Assembly: GCA_050011775.1 (NCBI GenBank)
Contig: JBEKIL010000011.1
Coordinates: 62,001 to 126,000 of the forward strand
From: CAVZMI01 sp050011775
Lineage (GTDB): Bacteria; Bacteroidota; Ignavibacteria; UBA10030; CAVZMI01
DNA length: 64,000 nt
Direction: 5' to 3'
Positions 35,449 to 44,712 of this stretch are shown here, piece after piece. The translations under genes were made by a program, and so were the position numbers. Each line of letters starts with the position of its first letter. Position 1 is the first letter of the stretch. A model generated the notes under the pieces. The model worked only from the letters and a program-made list of their open reading frames with translations, ran no database searches and had not been told where the DNA came from.

Positions 35449-38274
35449 ATGAAATTGATCAACCTCATATTGGTTGTGATTGGACTGGTCATCACGCATG
35501 CAACACTCAATGCTCAATTCTATTATTTTGGCCGGAACAAGGTACAATATACCGACTTCGACTGGCATGTTCTGAAGACCGACCATTTTGATATCTATTA
35601 CTATCCGGAAATGAAAGAACTTGCCGAACGTGGGGCAGCATTTGCAGAAGAAACGTTTAAAGAACTTGAAGAGCGGTTTAACTTTACGATTGTACATCAT
35701 ATACCGCTTGTATTTTACAGCTCGCCGCTTCACTTTCAACAAACCAATACCACTCCAGGATTCATCCCCGAGGGGGTTGCCGGTTTTTTCGAGTTTCTAA
35801 AAGGTCGCGTGGTGATTCCCGCCGATGGGTCGCTGAGTCAGTTCCGTCGTGTGATACGGCACGAGCTTGTCCATGTGTTCATGCATGCAAAAATCAATCG
35901 TGTACTGGTTGACCACAGACAGTTGACAGATCGGGAACCGCCACTCTGGTTCACGGAAGGGCTGGCAGAGTATTGGTCGACGAAATGGGATACGCAGGCC
36001 GAATGGCTTATGCGCGACGTTATTCTGAACGGTTACTTTGTTCCGCTTTCACAAATCTATTCAATCTCCGGTTCATTTCTTATGTACAAGGAGGCTCAGC
36101 TGCTTCTGCAATATGTGGCAGAAACATATGGTGAGGAAAAAATATCTCTCCTTATCGATAACTTCTGGCGCTCTTCAACATTTCAGGACGTATGGAAATT
36201 CACCATCGGGAAAGACTACGAGCAATTTGATGAAGAATGGACCTACGCGATGAAAAAAAGGTATTACCCTCTCCTGACGCATTATGATCAGCCAAGTTCG
36301 GTTACACGGCAGATTGTCAAGGAGGAGTTCAATGTTAAACCGGTATTTTATAAAAATGATACTACAAGGGAAGTACTTTTTATAGGAAATCATACGGGAT
36401 ACACCAGCGTATATCGAAAGAATCTGGATGATCCACAATCTCCGATGCGATTAATCATTGAAGGAGAACGAACGGATGAATTCGAATCATTCCATTTCTT
36501 TTCAGCGGGGATGGATATATCGCACGCCGGCCTGCTCGCCTTTATCACAAAAAGCGGTGAAAACGATGCACTACATCTGTATGATCTGAAGTGCGATTCA
36601 AGCATCGCTAATTATTATTTTAAGGACATTGTTTCGCTCGGTTCACCGACATGGTCACCTGATGGAAATCGCATCGCATTCTCTGCAATAGACAAATCGG
36701 GCTTCGGTGATCTCTACATTTTTGATCGAGTTCATCAAACGTTAGAACGATTAACAAACGACTTCTACGATGATCGAGATCCGGCTTGGTCTCCCGATGG
36801 CAGTACCATCGCATTTCGATCGGATCGGACAACCTATGGAGTCAATGGTCATTACAACCTGTTTCTGTATTCCCTTGACTCGAGAACCATAGACTATCTC
36901 ACACTCGGGGAGGAAGACTACAGCTCTCCGGCGTGGTCACCCGATGGATCGAAGCTGGCGTTCATTTGTGATGCGGATGGAGTCCCGAATCTATGGGTCA
37001 TGGCAATGAATAAACGCAAACTTCGGACACTTTACGGCGGTGAAATTCGTCGGATCACAAATCTGAGCACGGCAGCTTTTGACCCTGCGTGGACCGACGA
37101 CGGCCGGATACTGATTTCGGCTTTTGAGAATTACAGTTTCCGAATAATGCAGATTGATTCGATAGAGAAGCGATTCGATACGACAAGCGTAAAAAAATAC
37201 GTCGGTATCTCTTCAGCAACCGAATTATGGACGACGAACCGCATTCCCGGCAAAGATGAGGTGAATGCACTTCGATATACCCCGGACTATACCCTGGATA
37301 TTGCACAAACTCAGATCATGACCGATCCGGTGTTTGGAACGCGCGGTGGAGCCGCATTAGCCGTGAGTGATGTTCTAGGTAATGAACAGTATTATTTCTT
37401 AATCTATAACACGGCTCAAGCTCAGAGCGAATTCCTCTCAAGTTTCAATATCGCTATTTCGCGTTTGTCTTTGAGCCGGAGGACCAATGTCGAATATGGA
37501 ATTTTTAATTTTGCAGGACGTCGATATGATCTCACCGATCCGGATCTCTATTTTTACGAGCATTCTTTCGGCGGCTATGTTGCGCTCAGTTATCCTCTTT
37601 CGAAATTCAAGCGAATAGAGCTTAGTACAAGTATTAATCGATCGGACAAAGAGCGTTTTGAGCTCGGTTCATCACGCGAAGCATTACTGCTTTCCAATGC
37701 TATTTCTTTTATCCATGATAACTCGTTGTGGGGCCCCAGCGGTCCACTCGATGGCAGCCGTTTCTTTCTCACTCTTGCATATACAACCGATATTCAATAT
37801 TCAAATGTAACGTACTATTCGGTTCTTGCAGATTATCGATATTATTTCCGATTGAGCAAACGAATAGCATATGCAGCTCGTCTGAATGTCTATTATAATG
37901 AGGGGAAGGAGGCTCGAAGATATTTTATGGGCGGAAGCTGGGACTTAAGGGGATTTGACCGATGGTCAATTCGCGGAAAGAAATTGTGGCTGACCAGTCA
38001 TGAGCTCCGTTTTCCCTTTATTGATGAACTGGCCGTCCGCTTTCCGTTCGGTGTGATCAATTTCGGATCATTCCGTGGGGCATTATTCTTCGATGCGGGT
38101 AATGCTTGGGATGATGCATATCATGAAACACTTGGAAGTATAGGAGGCGGTGTCCGCTGGAATATAGGAGGAGTACTGGTGTTACGGTACGATATTGGAA
38201 AGAAGATCGAGAATAATTTTAAGACTCTTCAAGAGGGGTTGTTCTATCAATTTTTCTTTGGGTGGGATTTTTAA
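35449..38274 (+). CDS. Exported metallopeptidase, TolB-type propeller and outer membrane barrel in one protein
   Basis: The 941-residue protein has a signal peptide ending at THATLNAQ and three parts. First comes a gluzincin-type peptidase domain (about 30-270): the zinc motif HELVH is at 138-142, and WFTEGLAEYW at 167-176 supplies the downstream glutamate. Next is a beta-propeller (about 290-600) with at least four PD40 repeats such as SPTWSPDGNRIAFSA, DPAWSPDGSTIAFRSD and SPAWSPDGSKLAFICD. Last is a C-terminal surface-antigen-like barrel (about 640-941) with GGSWDLRGFDRWSIRGKKL and a final aromatic residue (FFFGWDF). A cell-surface protease anchored by its own barrel is the likely picture. 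The substrate is unknown. A PQQ-propeller lipoprotein follows. Confidence 0.88.
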   Translation: MKLINLILVVIGLVITHATLNAQFYYFGRNKVQYTDFDWHVLKTDHFDIYYYPEMKELAERGAAFAEETFKELEERFNFTIVHHIPLVFYSSPLHFQQTNTTPGFIPEGVAGFFEFLKGRVVIPADGSLSQFRRVIRHELVHVFMHAKINRVLVDHRQLTDREPPLWFTEGLAEYWSTKWDTQAEWLMRDVILNGYFVPLSQIYSISGSFLMYKEAQLLLQYVAETYGEEKISLLIDNFWRSSTFQDVWKFTIGKDYEQFDEEWTYAMKKRYYPLLTHYDQPSSVTRQIVKEEFNVKPVFYKNDTTREVLFIGNHTGYTSVYRKNLDDPQSPMRLIIEGERTDEFESFHFFSAGMDISHAGLLAFITKSGENDALHLYDLKCDSSIANYYFKDIVSLGSPTWSPDGNRIAFSAIDKSGFGDLYIFDRVHQTLERLTNDFYDDRDPAWSPDGSTIAFRSDRTTYGVNGHYNLFLYSLDSRTIDYLTLGEEDYSSPAWSPDGSKLAFICDADGVPNLWVMAMNKRKLRTLYGGEIRRITNLSTAAFDPAWTDDGRILISAFENYSFRIMQIDSIEKRFDTTSVKKYVGISSATELWTTNRIPGKDEVNALRYTPDYTLDIAQTQIMTDPVFGTRGGAALAVSDVLGNEQYYFLIYNTAQAQSEFLSSFNIAISRLSLSRRTNVEYGIFNFAGRRYDLTDPDLYFYEHSFGGYVALSYPLSKFKRIELSTSINRSDKERFELGSSREALLLSNAISFIHDNSLWGPSGPLDGSRFFLTLAYTTDIQYSNVTYYSVLADYRYYFRLSKRIAYAARLNVYYNEGKEARRYFMGGSWDLRGFDRWSIRGKKLWLTSHELRFPFIDELAVRFPFGVINFGSFRGALFFDAGNAWDDAYHETLGSIGGGVRWNIGGVLVLRYDIGKKIENNFKTLQEGLFYQFFFGWDF

Positions 38275-38293
38275 TCATTATTACAACCGATTT

Positions 38294-39460
38294 ATGATGA
38301 GATCATTGATACAAATTGTTGTACAAAGGAGTTGGTTGTTGATGTTGCTGATGTTTTTCGGATGCAGCGGGTGGAATATTCAGCAATTCAATTTGATGCA
38401 AGAAAAAGGTTGGACAATGAACGGACACGATGCCCGGCGTTCATGGAATGCGGGTAGGTCTGTTCAACCTCCGCTGAAACTTCTCTGGAGCTACGATGCA
38501 TCATCGGCAACCGGATCGCCTGTGGCAGCAAATAGCATCCTTTTTGTGGGAACATACAGAGGTGAGTTGCACGCGATCAGTATTAATGATGGTGAACGGA
38601 TCGGAAGGATTTCGCTTGAGGGAGTAATTCACGGGACTCCAGTGCTAGATAACTCTATTATATATATTGCCCTCGCATCTGGAGAGAATACCTTCCAGGC
38701 GGTTGATGTGACAAATGGAGATATGGTGTGGGGGAAAAAACTTGGTCCCATAGAGACTTCCCCGATTCAACATAATCTTTATCTCTATGTGACAACGATG
38801 GATGGTCATGTCTACTGTCTTGAAAAAACCACGGGAAAAGAAATATGGAAATATTCAATTCCAAATTTAAAGGGGCAAAAGAATATTCATTCATCACCTG
38901 CGACCGATGGAAATGTTCTCGTATTCGGATGTGATGATGGAGTGTTCTATGCACTCGATGCAAGAACAGGTAACCTGCGCTGGAAGGTGCAAACAGGAAA
39001 GAGCATCCTTGGTTCGCCGGCAATCAGTGCCGACCGCGTCATCATAGGTTCAACGGATCATGTTCTCTATGCATTGAACATTGCCGATGGATCGGTTTGC
39101 TGGAAATCCGATTTTGGCGGTATCCTGTATTCTTCACCCGCAATTGCTGAGAGCACTGTAGTCATCGGTGCAGCAAATGGATGTATTCGAGCACTATCTG
39201 TCATAACCGGGAATAGAGTCTGGGAATACAGAGCGTCGAGCGTCGTCAGTGCCCCGGGCGTTGTGTGTGGCAACATTGTATACATCGGTACACTTGATCA
39301 TATTCTGTACGCTTTTAATATACAGAGTGGAAAAGTGTTCTGGAGCGACACACTGGAAGGGAGAATAAAGAATCCCCCCATCAGCTGGAACGGTATGATC
39401 TTTGTACCGGTTGAGGATAAATATATTTATGCATACGTATCAAACAATGAAAATCGATGA
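38294..39460 (+). CDS. PQQ-type beta-propeller lipoprotein
   Basis: The 388-residue protein has a lipobox (LLMFFGC, Cys about residue 24) and then repeated PQQ-like blades, for example LHAISINDGERIGR, VYCLEKTTGKEIWKY, FYALDARTGNLRWKVQTGK and LYALNIADGSVCWK, with the GxxxW pattern of such propellers. It resembles BamB and PQQ-repeat lipoproteins that serve as scaffolds at the outer membrane; no quinone enzyme partner is seen. A longer frame reaches back to 38195, inside the preceding gene, but the ATG pair at 38294 and 38297 opens directly onto the signal sequence. The stop codon overlaps the start of the PEGA gene. It may assist the barrel protein encoded upstream. Confidence 0.85.
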   Translation: MMRSLIQIVVQRSWLLMLLMFFGCSGWNIQQFNLMQEKGWTMNGHDARRSWNAGRSVQPPLKLLWSYDASSATGSPVAANSILFVGTYRGELHAISINDGERIGRISLEGVIHGTPVLDNSIIYIALASGENTFQAVDVTNGDMVWGKKLGPIETSPIQHNLYLYVTTMDGHVYCLEKTTGKEIWKYSIPNLKGQKNIHSSPATDGNVLVFGCDDGVFYALDARTGNLRWKVQTGKSILGSPAISADRVIIGSTDHVLYALNIADGSVCWKSDFGGILYSSPAIAESTVVIGAANGCIRALSVITGNRVWEYRASSVVSAPGVVCGNIVYIGTLDHILYAFNIQSGKVFWSDTLEGRIKNPPISWNGMIFVPVEDKYIYAYVSNNENR

Positions 39461-40068
39461 TTAAAAAGCGGTCGGTTCACATATTTGTTGTTGCTGCCTT
39501 CTGGGTCATTCTGTGGCCGTATATGACGCAGGCGCAGTCCGGAATTTATCAGGATGGAATTGTTACAATCACCTCCAATGTGATTGGAGCGAATGTATTT
39601 TGTGACTCGGTATTTCTTGGAGTTACTCCACTGTTAAATATAACGCTTTCTTCCGGAAAGCATACCATCATGGTTATTGATGGAACCCCTTTTCAATGGG
39701 ATGCGCAGAGGAAGGAACAGTGTATAGAAGTTCCGGCAGGATCACAGATGATACACTACTGTAATTTTCCTTCCGACTCTGCTGCGAATCTTAGGTTTAG
39801 AGGTTCTGTGCAAAAGGATATTCTGGTTCAACCGCGAAAAATTGAATTTCATTCTCTGATAACAATTGGTGGTAGCGTGGGTATCGTATGCGGTATTGCG
39901 ACGGCATATTTCAAGATTAAGGCGGATGCCCGTTATAATGATTATCTTCTGACAGGAGACCGCGAATCTTTACGAGAGACACATCGGTTTGATACAATGG
40001 CCGGAGTGACATTGGCCTTAAGTCAAATTGGACTTGCCATGGTTGCTTACTGCCTACTTTCTGAATAG
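39457..40068 (+). CDS. PEGA-domain membrane protein
   Basis: This 203-residue protein has an N-terminal signal peptide (VILWPYMTQAQS) and a PEGA domain (VTITSNVIGANVFCDSVFLG, then TPLLNITLSSGKHTIMV). Two hydrophobic segments follow near the C-terminus (about 130-150 and 183-203). PEGA domains are found in surface layer and envelope proteins of bacteria and archaea; their role is structural and poorly defined. The start overlaps the upstream lipoprotein gene by four bases (ATGA), so the two are made together. Function beyond an envelope role cannot be assigned. Confidence 0.8.
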   Translation: MIKKRSVHIFVVAAFWVILWPYMTQAQSGIYQDGIVTITSNVIGANVFCDSVFLGVTPLLNITLSSGKHTIMVIDGTPFQWDAQRKEQCIEVPAGSQMIHYCNFPSDSAANLRFRGSVQKDILVQPRKIEFHSLITIGGSVGIVCGIATAYFKIKADARYNDYLLTGDRESLRETHRFDTMAGVTLALSQIGLAMVAYCLLSE

Positions 40069-40109
40069 CATATTCTGATGAATTTTTTTACGGGGATACG
40101 CAATGGAGC

Positions 40110-40138
40110 TTGACTTTCATGCTTCAGTGAGCTATATT
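40110..40138 (+). promoter_or_regulatory. Promoter for the Crp/Fnr regulator
   Basis: TTGACT (40110-40115) and TATATT (40133-40138) are exactly 17 bases apart, giving a leader of roughly 110 bases before the start codon at 40258. The leader ends in a small inverted repeat, CTACC-GTAG-GGTAG (40241-40254), over the ribosome binding region. Confidence 0.55.
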
Positions 40139-40257
40139 TTTTATAGTAGAAATATTGGGTATTCTGGGCGTTAATCTCCTCATGCCGGAGCCCGGAAGTT
40201 GAATGACACACAGTGGGGAACGATCACATCCGTACACACACTACCGTAGGGTAGAAT

Positions 40258-40941
40258 ATGCAAGATGAAAAGAGTTTCTTACGCAATGTCCCAATTTTTG
40301 CCGATTTAGACGATAAAGATCTGGCAAAGATTGCTGCGCTTGGCGTTCGTAAGAAATATAAAAAGGGAAGCATCATCCTTCTGGAAGAAGAAACAGGATC
40401 GGCTCTGTTCACCATCATTAATGGAAAAGTGAAAATCGTCCGAACGGACGATGATGGACGTGAGGTAATTCTTTCGATTCTTGGAAACGATGAGTTTTTT
40501 GGAGAGATGGCTCTTCTTGATGGACTCGCTCGATCTGCGAGTGTTGTCTCGATAACCAAATCCGAACTTTTTATTATCCACCGCCGAGATTTTCTGCAGC
40601 TCTTACACGATTACCCCGTCATTGCTGTTGTATTATTGAATGAACTTACTGGACGTCTTCGGAAGGCGGATGCTCAGATTAAGAGTCTTTCGTTACGTGA
40701 TGCGGCGGGTCGGGTTGCAAACGTGATTGTACAGCTGGCTGACGATATCGGGCGGATCCGTAACGGACGTGTTGAGATTGAAGACCTTCCGTTGCAGCAG
40801 GATCTGGCAAACATGGCGGGGACATCCCGCGAGACAATTTCACGCATGATCCACCAATTCATTACGAAAGGATATCTACAGATGCAGGGGAACGCGTTGA
40901 TTATTAATGATTATGAAAAATTTAAGAATCTACTCAAGTGA
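40258..40941 (+). CDS. Crp/Fnr-family transcription regulator
   Basis: The 227-residue protein has an N-terminal cyclic nucleotide-binding type domain (KKGSIILLEEETGSALFTII, FFGEMALLDGLARSASV) and a C-terminal winged helix with the recognition helix in ANMAGTSRETISRMIHQF. The effector is unclear. The segment after GEMALLDGLARS follows the PBC shape, and the RSA motif is close to the cAMP-binding RSA(S/T) of Crp, but no iron-sulfur cysteines of Fnr are seen. It has its own promoter. The inverted repeat just before the start codon could limit its translation or be an operator. Confidence 0.9.
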   Translation: MQDEKSFLRNVPIFADLDDKDLAKIAALGVRKKYKKGSIILLEEETGSALFTIINGKVKIVRTDDDGREVILSILGNDEFFGEMALLDGLARSASVVSITKSELFIIHRRDFLQLLHDYPVIAVVLLNELTGRLRKADAQIKSLSLRDAAGRVANVIVQLADDIGRIRNGRVEIEDLPLQQDLANMAGTSRETISRMIHQFITKGYLQMQGNALIINDYEKFKNLLK

Positions 40942-40995
40942 GGTTTTCTACGGGTAAATCCATTCATTTCAAACATAGAGACTGATACGGAGCGC

Positions 40996-41820
40996 ATGGC
41001 GGGTAAGGTAGATCTCCATACACACACCACCTATTCAGATGGTGCGTTGACGCCTTACGAGCTGGTGATAAAAGCAAAAAAAGCGGGAATAGAAATCCTA
41101 GGTATTGCAGATCATGATAATGTTACTGCACTTGAAGAATCGATAACCCTTGGTGTCCAAGAGGGGATCGAAGTTATTGCAGGTGTTGAACTCAGTGCAA
41201 CAGTCGGTGATCGTGATATCCATATCCTCGGGTATTTTTTTGATTACCAAAACCCGACATTGCTTGATTACCTTGCTCTTTTTCGAAAGGAACGTCTGAA
41301 ACGTGCCGAGCGGATCGTTGAGAAACTTCATCATCTCCGCGTTCCACTCTCAATGGATGCTGTACTCGATCAAGCAGGTGTCGGTTCGGTGGGACGGCCT
41401 CACATCGCCAACGCTCTTCTAGATACGGGTTTGACGGATACCTATCTCGAGGCGTTCGAGAAATACATCGGGTATGGATGTCCGGCATATGAAAAAAAAT
41501 TTCAGCTATCACCGGAAGAGGCGGTAAATATTATTGCCTCGGCCGGCGGCATATCGTTCTTAGCCCACCCCGGGAAATATACAAGCGAAGCTGTGCTCAT
41601 GCAGCTTATCAAAGGGGGAGTTGATGGCATTGAGGTGGTGCACCCCTCACATTCCCCTGAACTTCAGGAATATTATAGAAACGTCGCGAGCCATTACTAT
41701 CTTCTGGAAAGTGGAGGTTCGGATTTTCATGGAGGGAAAAAGAATGATGATTGGGCGCTCGGTACGGTGACGGTATCAGAATCGCTCGTCGATGCGATGA
41801 AACGTAGACTCTTTGCATGA
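40996..41820 (+). CDS. PHP-domain phosphoesterase (nucleoside bisphosphatase type)
   Basis: This 274-residue protein is a PHP metal-dependent phosphoesterase. It shows the first metal site DLHTHTTYSDG, the second GIADHDN, then VELSA, LAHPGKY and the final GGSDFHGGK. This arrangement matches the YciV/RNase AM group, which removes phosphate from 3',5'-nucleoside bisphosphates or trims RNA 5' ends. It is not the PHP domain of a DNA polymerase, since no polymerase part follows. It lies between the regulator gene and ribH, with 54 bases before it. Confidence 0.88.
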   Translation: MAGKVDLHTHTTYSDGALTPYELVIKAKKAGIEILGIADHDNVTALEESITLGVQEGIEVIAGVELSATVGDRDIHILGYFFDYQNPTLLDYLALFRKERLKRAERIVEKLHHLRVPLSMDAVLDQAGVGSVGRPHIANALLDTGLTDTYLEAFEKYIGYGCPAYEKKFQLSPEEAVNIIASAGGISFLAHPGKYTSEAVLMQLIKGGVDGIEVVHPSHSPELQEYYRNVASHYYLLESGGSDFHGGKKNDDWALGTVTVSESLVDAMKRRLFA

Positions 41821-41871
41821 CAATAAACGTGGTGTATTTTTATTGAAGTATTGACAAGAAGAGAGAATAAT

Positions 41872-42342
41872 ATGATGTATCAAGGTAAACTCACTGCAAA
41901 AAAAATACGGATTGGCATTATCGTTAGTCGATTTAACGATATCGTCACACACCGATTACTGGAAGGGGCGATGGATTGCCTTTTGAGGCATGAAGCCGAT
42001 TCATCGTTAATCGATACGGTGTACTGCCCGGGTTCATTTGAAATTCCTCTTATGGCGCAGACACTGGCACAGAAAAAACGTTATGATGCAATCATCTGTA
42101 TCGGATGTCTCATTCGTGGTGAAACACCTCATTTCGATTACATCGCTGGAGAGGTAACAAAAGGAATTGCACAAACGTCGCTCGCATGTGACATTCCTAT
42201 CGGCTTTGGGATCCTCACCACCGATACCATGGAACAGGCGATTGATCGTGCTGGAGGGAAATCAGGCAACAAAGGATGGGATGCAGCACTCAGCGTTATC
42301 GAAATGATTGATGTAAGAAAGCAACTTGAGACAACGAAATAA
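41872..42342 (+). CDS. ribH: 6,7-dimethyl-8-ribityllumazine synthase
   Basis: The 156-residue enzyme joins 5-amino-6-ribitylaminouracil with dihydroxybutanone phosphate to make lumazine, the step before riboflavin. It has the start IRIGIIVSRFNDIVTHRLLEG, the PGSFEIPLMAQTLA motif, CIGCLIRGETPHFDYIAGEV and GFGILTTDTMEQAIDRAGG. Length is normal (about 155). A TTG at 41851 would extend it, but the ATG at 41872 (or 41875) gives the usual start. Other rib genes are not in the window. The next gene starts inside its stop codon. Confidence 0.96.
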   Translation: MMYQGKLTAKKIRIGIIVSRFNDIVTHRLLEGAMDCLLRHEADSSLIDTVYCPGSFEIPLMAQTLAQKKRYDAIICIGCLIRGETPHFDYIAGEVTKGIAQTSLACDIPIGFGILTTDTMEQAIDRAGGKSGNKGWDAALSVIEMIDVRKQLETTK

Positions 42343-44603
42343 TGCGCTCTATGTGTAGACTTTTGCTTCTCCTGGTGGGCATGATGATTGCGTGGGCTCC
42401 GATATGGTCACAGGGATCGGGCGAATGGAAAAATTATACTGCACAGAATAATGTCCGAAGTATCAGTGCGATAAAAGGCAACGTTTGGGCTGCAACGCAG
42501 GGCGGAGTATTCTGTTATCGCATCGCTGATTCAACCTGCCAACAGTTCACAAATTCCGAAGGACTCCCGACCAACGATGTTACATGTGTAATTGCGGATG
42601 ATAATGGCGGAGTATGGACCGGAGACGCTACTGGAGGCATTGCCCACTACAATCCGGGAAACGGTCAATGGCAGGTGAATCTCGACATCACAAACTCCAG
42701 TTTTCTAAAAAAACAAATAAATGCATTTCTTCTCTACGGTGATTCATTGTTCATTGCCGGAGACTATGGCGTATCGCTCTTTTATAAACGTACGCTTGAA
42801 TTTCGCGATAGCTATGTACGGTTTGGAAATTTTTCTGCATTGAATAAAGTCAATGGATTGATGATCCTGAGAGATAACATCTGGATAGCGACGGCAATCG
42901 GTGCTGCTACGGCCTCTCTCAGCTCCTCAAATCTGATTTCTCCGACGGCGTGGCGGACATATACATCGTCTAATGGCCTGCCGTCAGATAGTGTAAAAAC
43001 AATTTTTTCACTTGATAGTATTGTTTATGTCGGAACGGACCGCGGTGTCGCATATTTCAATGGGACGACATGGACAATTATGGATGCACTCGGCCCATTG
43101 TCGATTCAACATGCTGTCGTAGGAACAAACGGTGTATATGCAATCACAAAAGATGCAATCTATTTAATTCAATCACCGACACAATTTCAAAAAATTGTCG
43201 ATGTTCCAGCGGATATCCTTACAGATATCACCATGGAGAATGGTAAAATCATCCTTGGCTCGGGTTCGCGGGGAATCGGATTTGTCGAGGATATGGGTAT
43301 CCGGTATACAATTCCGAACGGTCCTGCATCGAATCAGTTCATCAGTCTTGCAATAGATCAAAAGGGAATTCTCTGGGCTGCATCAGGATATAATCTTCAG
43401 GGTAAAGGTTTCTATAGCTTTGATGGAAAAACATGGACAAATTATACGACAAATACAGATACGCTGATCAAATCGGATGACTATCACCGCGTTGTGGTCG
43501 GAGTAAATAATACCAAATGGATTTGTTCATGGGGTGACGGGATGATGATGGTCCGCGATGATAATACACTCTATCGATATAGTTCTCAAAATGCTCCCTT
43601 CTTGGGTATTAAAAAAGATCCAAAATACATCTTAATCTGTGATGTCGCTTATGACTGGAAAGGCAATACATGGTTTGTCGATTGGGATCCCGCCGACGAA
43701 AAACTTCTCTGGGTACTTCGTCCGGATTCGACTTGGAGGGGATATCCGATAGGATATAATCAAACGTACACGGATCTCAGTGGCATCTCGATCGACCAAA
43801 ATGGGAATAAATGGCTTTATCAGCGATTGGCGACAGTTCTATCGCCGGGTTTGTTTTTCGTAGATTCAAAAGGAACATTGGATGATCCGTCAGACGACAC
43901 ATGGACACTGTTAACAACCTCATCGGGATTAGTGAGCAATAATATCACAACAGTGGCCGTCGATAATGATGGTTCAATATGGGTGGGCACTACCAGTGGC
44001 GCGAATGTTATTCTGAATCCGTCGAATCCAGAGGCCTCATTAGATAAAAGTATTGTGATCCCGCTTGAAGGCATTAATGTAAATACTATTGCCGTTGACC
44101 CTCTAAATAATAAATGGATCGGAACAAAAGAAGGGATTTTTGTGCTCTCGGACAGGGCGTCAGTTGTTGCATCATATACGGTAAATTCCACAAATGGAAA
44201 ACTTCCCGACAACGATGTGAGGTCAATTGCTTTTGATGGTAATCGAGGTATAGCATATCTCGGGACGGAAAAAGGTCTGGCAAGCGTTAGAACTTCCTTT
44301 ATTGCACCACAGCCGTTGTTCCAAGATCTTCTCTTTTACCCAAATCCGTTTATTATTTCCACTGGGAAAACGTTAACTATTGACGGCCTGGTACAAAATT
44401 CATCGGTGAAAATACTCTCGAATGATGGAAGACTTGTCCGCGAGCTGTCAGATAAAAATTCTCTTCCGGGTGGCAGAGTTGCCTTCTGGGATGGAACCGA
44501 CCAGCAAGGGGCGCAGGTGGCCAGTGGAATTTATCTTGTCGTTGCATATACCCAACAGGGAGATCAAGTCGCCACGGGAAAAGTGGCAGTGGTAAGAAGG
44601 TGA
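42342..44603 (+). CDS. Large secreted propeller protein with C-terminal sorting-like domain
   Basis: The 753-residue protein starts with a signal peptide (MMIAWAPIWSQ) and then has many repeats of the type seen in sensor propellers (Reg_prop): VWAATQGGVFCYRI, SEGLPTNDVTCVIADDNGGVW and GLVSNNITTVAVDNDGSIW. These form one or two seven-bladed propellers. The C-terminal 85 residues (from LLFYPNPFIIS to VASGIYLVVAYTQQG and KVAVVRR) match the FlgD-like or T9SS type A sorting fold of Bacteroidota and Ignavibacteria. Secretion to the cell surface by a type IX system is therefore likely. No kinase or membrane domain follows the propeller. It overlaps ribH by one base, yet its role need not be linked to flavin. 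Confidence 0.85.
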   Translation: MRSMCRLLLLLVGMMIAWAPIWSQGSGEWKNYTAQNNVRSISAIKGNVWAATQGGVFCYRIADSTCQQFTNSEGLPTNDVTCVIADDNGGVWTGDATGGIAHYNPGNGQWQVNLDITNSSFLKKQINAFLLYGDSLFIAGDYGVSLFYKRTLEFRDSYVRFGNFSALNKVNGLMILRDNIWIATAIGAATASLSSSNLISPTAWRTYTSSNGLPSDSVKTIFSLDSIVYVGTDRGVAYFNGTTWTIMDALGPLSIQHAVVGTNGVYAITKDAIYLIQSPTQFQKIVDVPADILTDITMENGKIILGSGSRGIGFVEDMGIRYTIPNGPASNQFISLAIDQKGILWAASGYNLQGKGFYSFDGKTWTNYTTNTDTLIKSDDYHRVVVGVNNTKWICSWGDGMMMVRDDNTLYRYSSQNAPFLGIKKDPKYILICDVAYDWKGNTWFVDWDPADEKLLWVLRPDSTWRGYPIGYNQTYTDLSGISIDQNGNKWLYQRLATVLSPGLFFVDSKGTLDDPSDDTWTLLTTSSGLVSNNITTVAVDNDGSIWVGTTSGANVILNPSNPEASLDKSIVIPLEGINVNTIAVDPLNNKWIGTKEGIFVLSDRASVVASYTVNSTNGKLPDNDVRSIAFDGNRGIAYLGTEKGLASVRTSFIAPQPLFQDLLFYPNPFIISTGKTLTIDGLVQNSSVKILSNDGRLVRELSDKNSLPGGRVAFWDGTDQQGAQVASGIYLVVAYTQQGDQVATGKVAVVRR

Positions 44604-44712
44604 CCGCAGGGAAGAACATGAGCGAAGAAGGATTTTCGAACATACATCCGTCACTACAAATTATCAATTAAGGAAACCCGTTGCTACTTTTCATTGCTAG
44701 GAGGAGATGACG

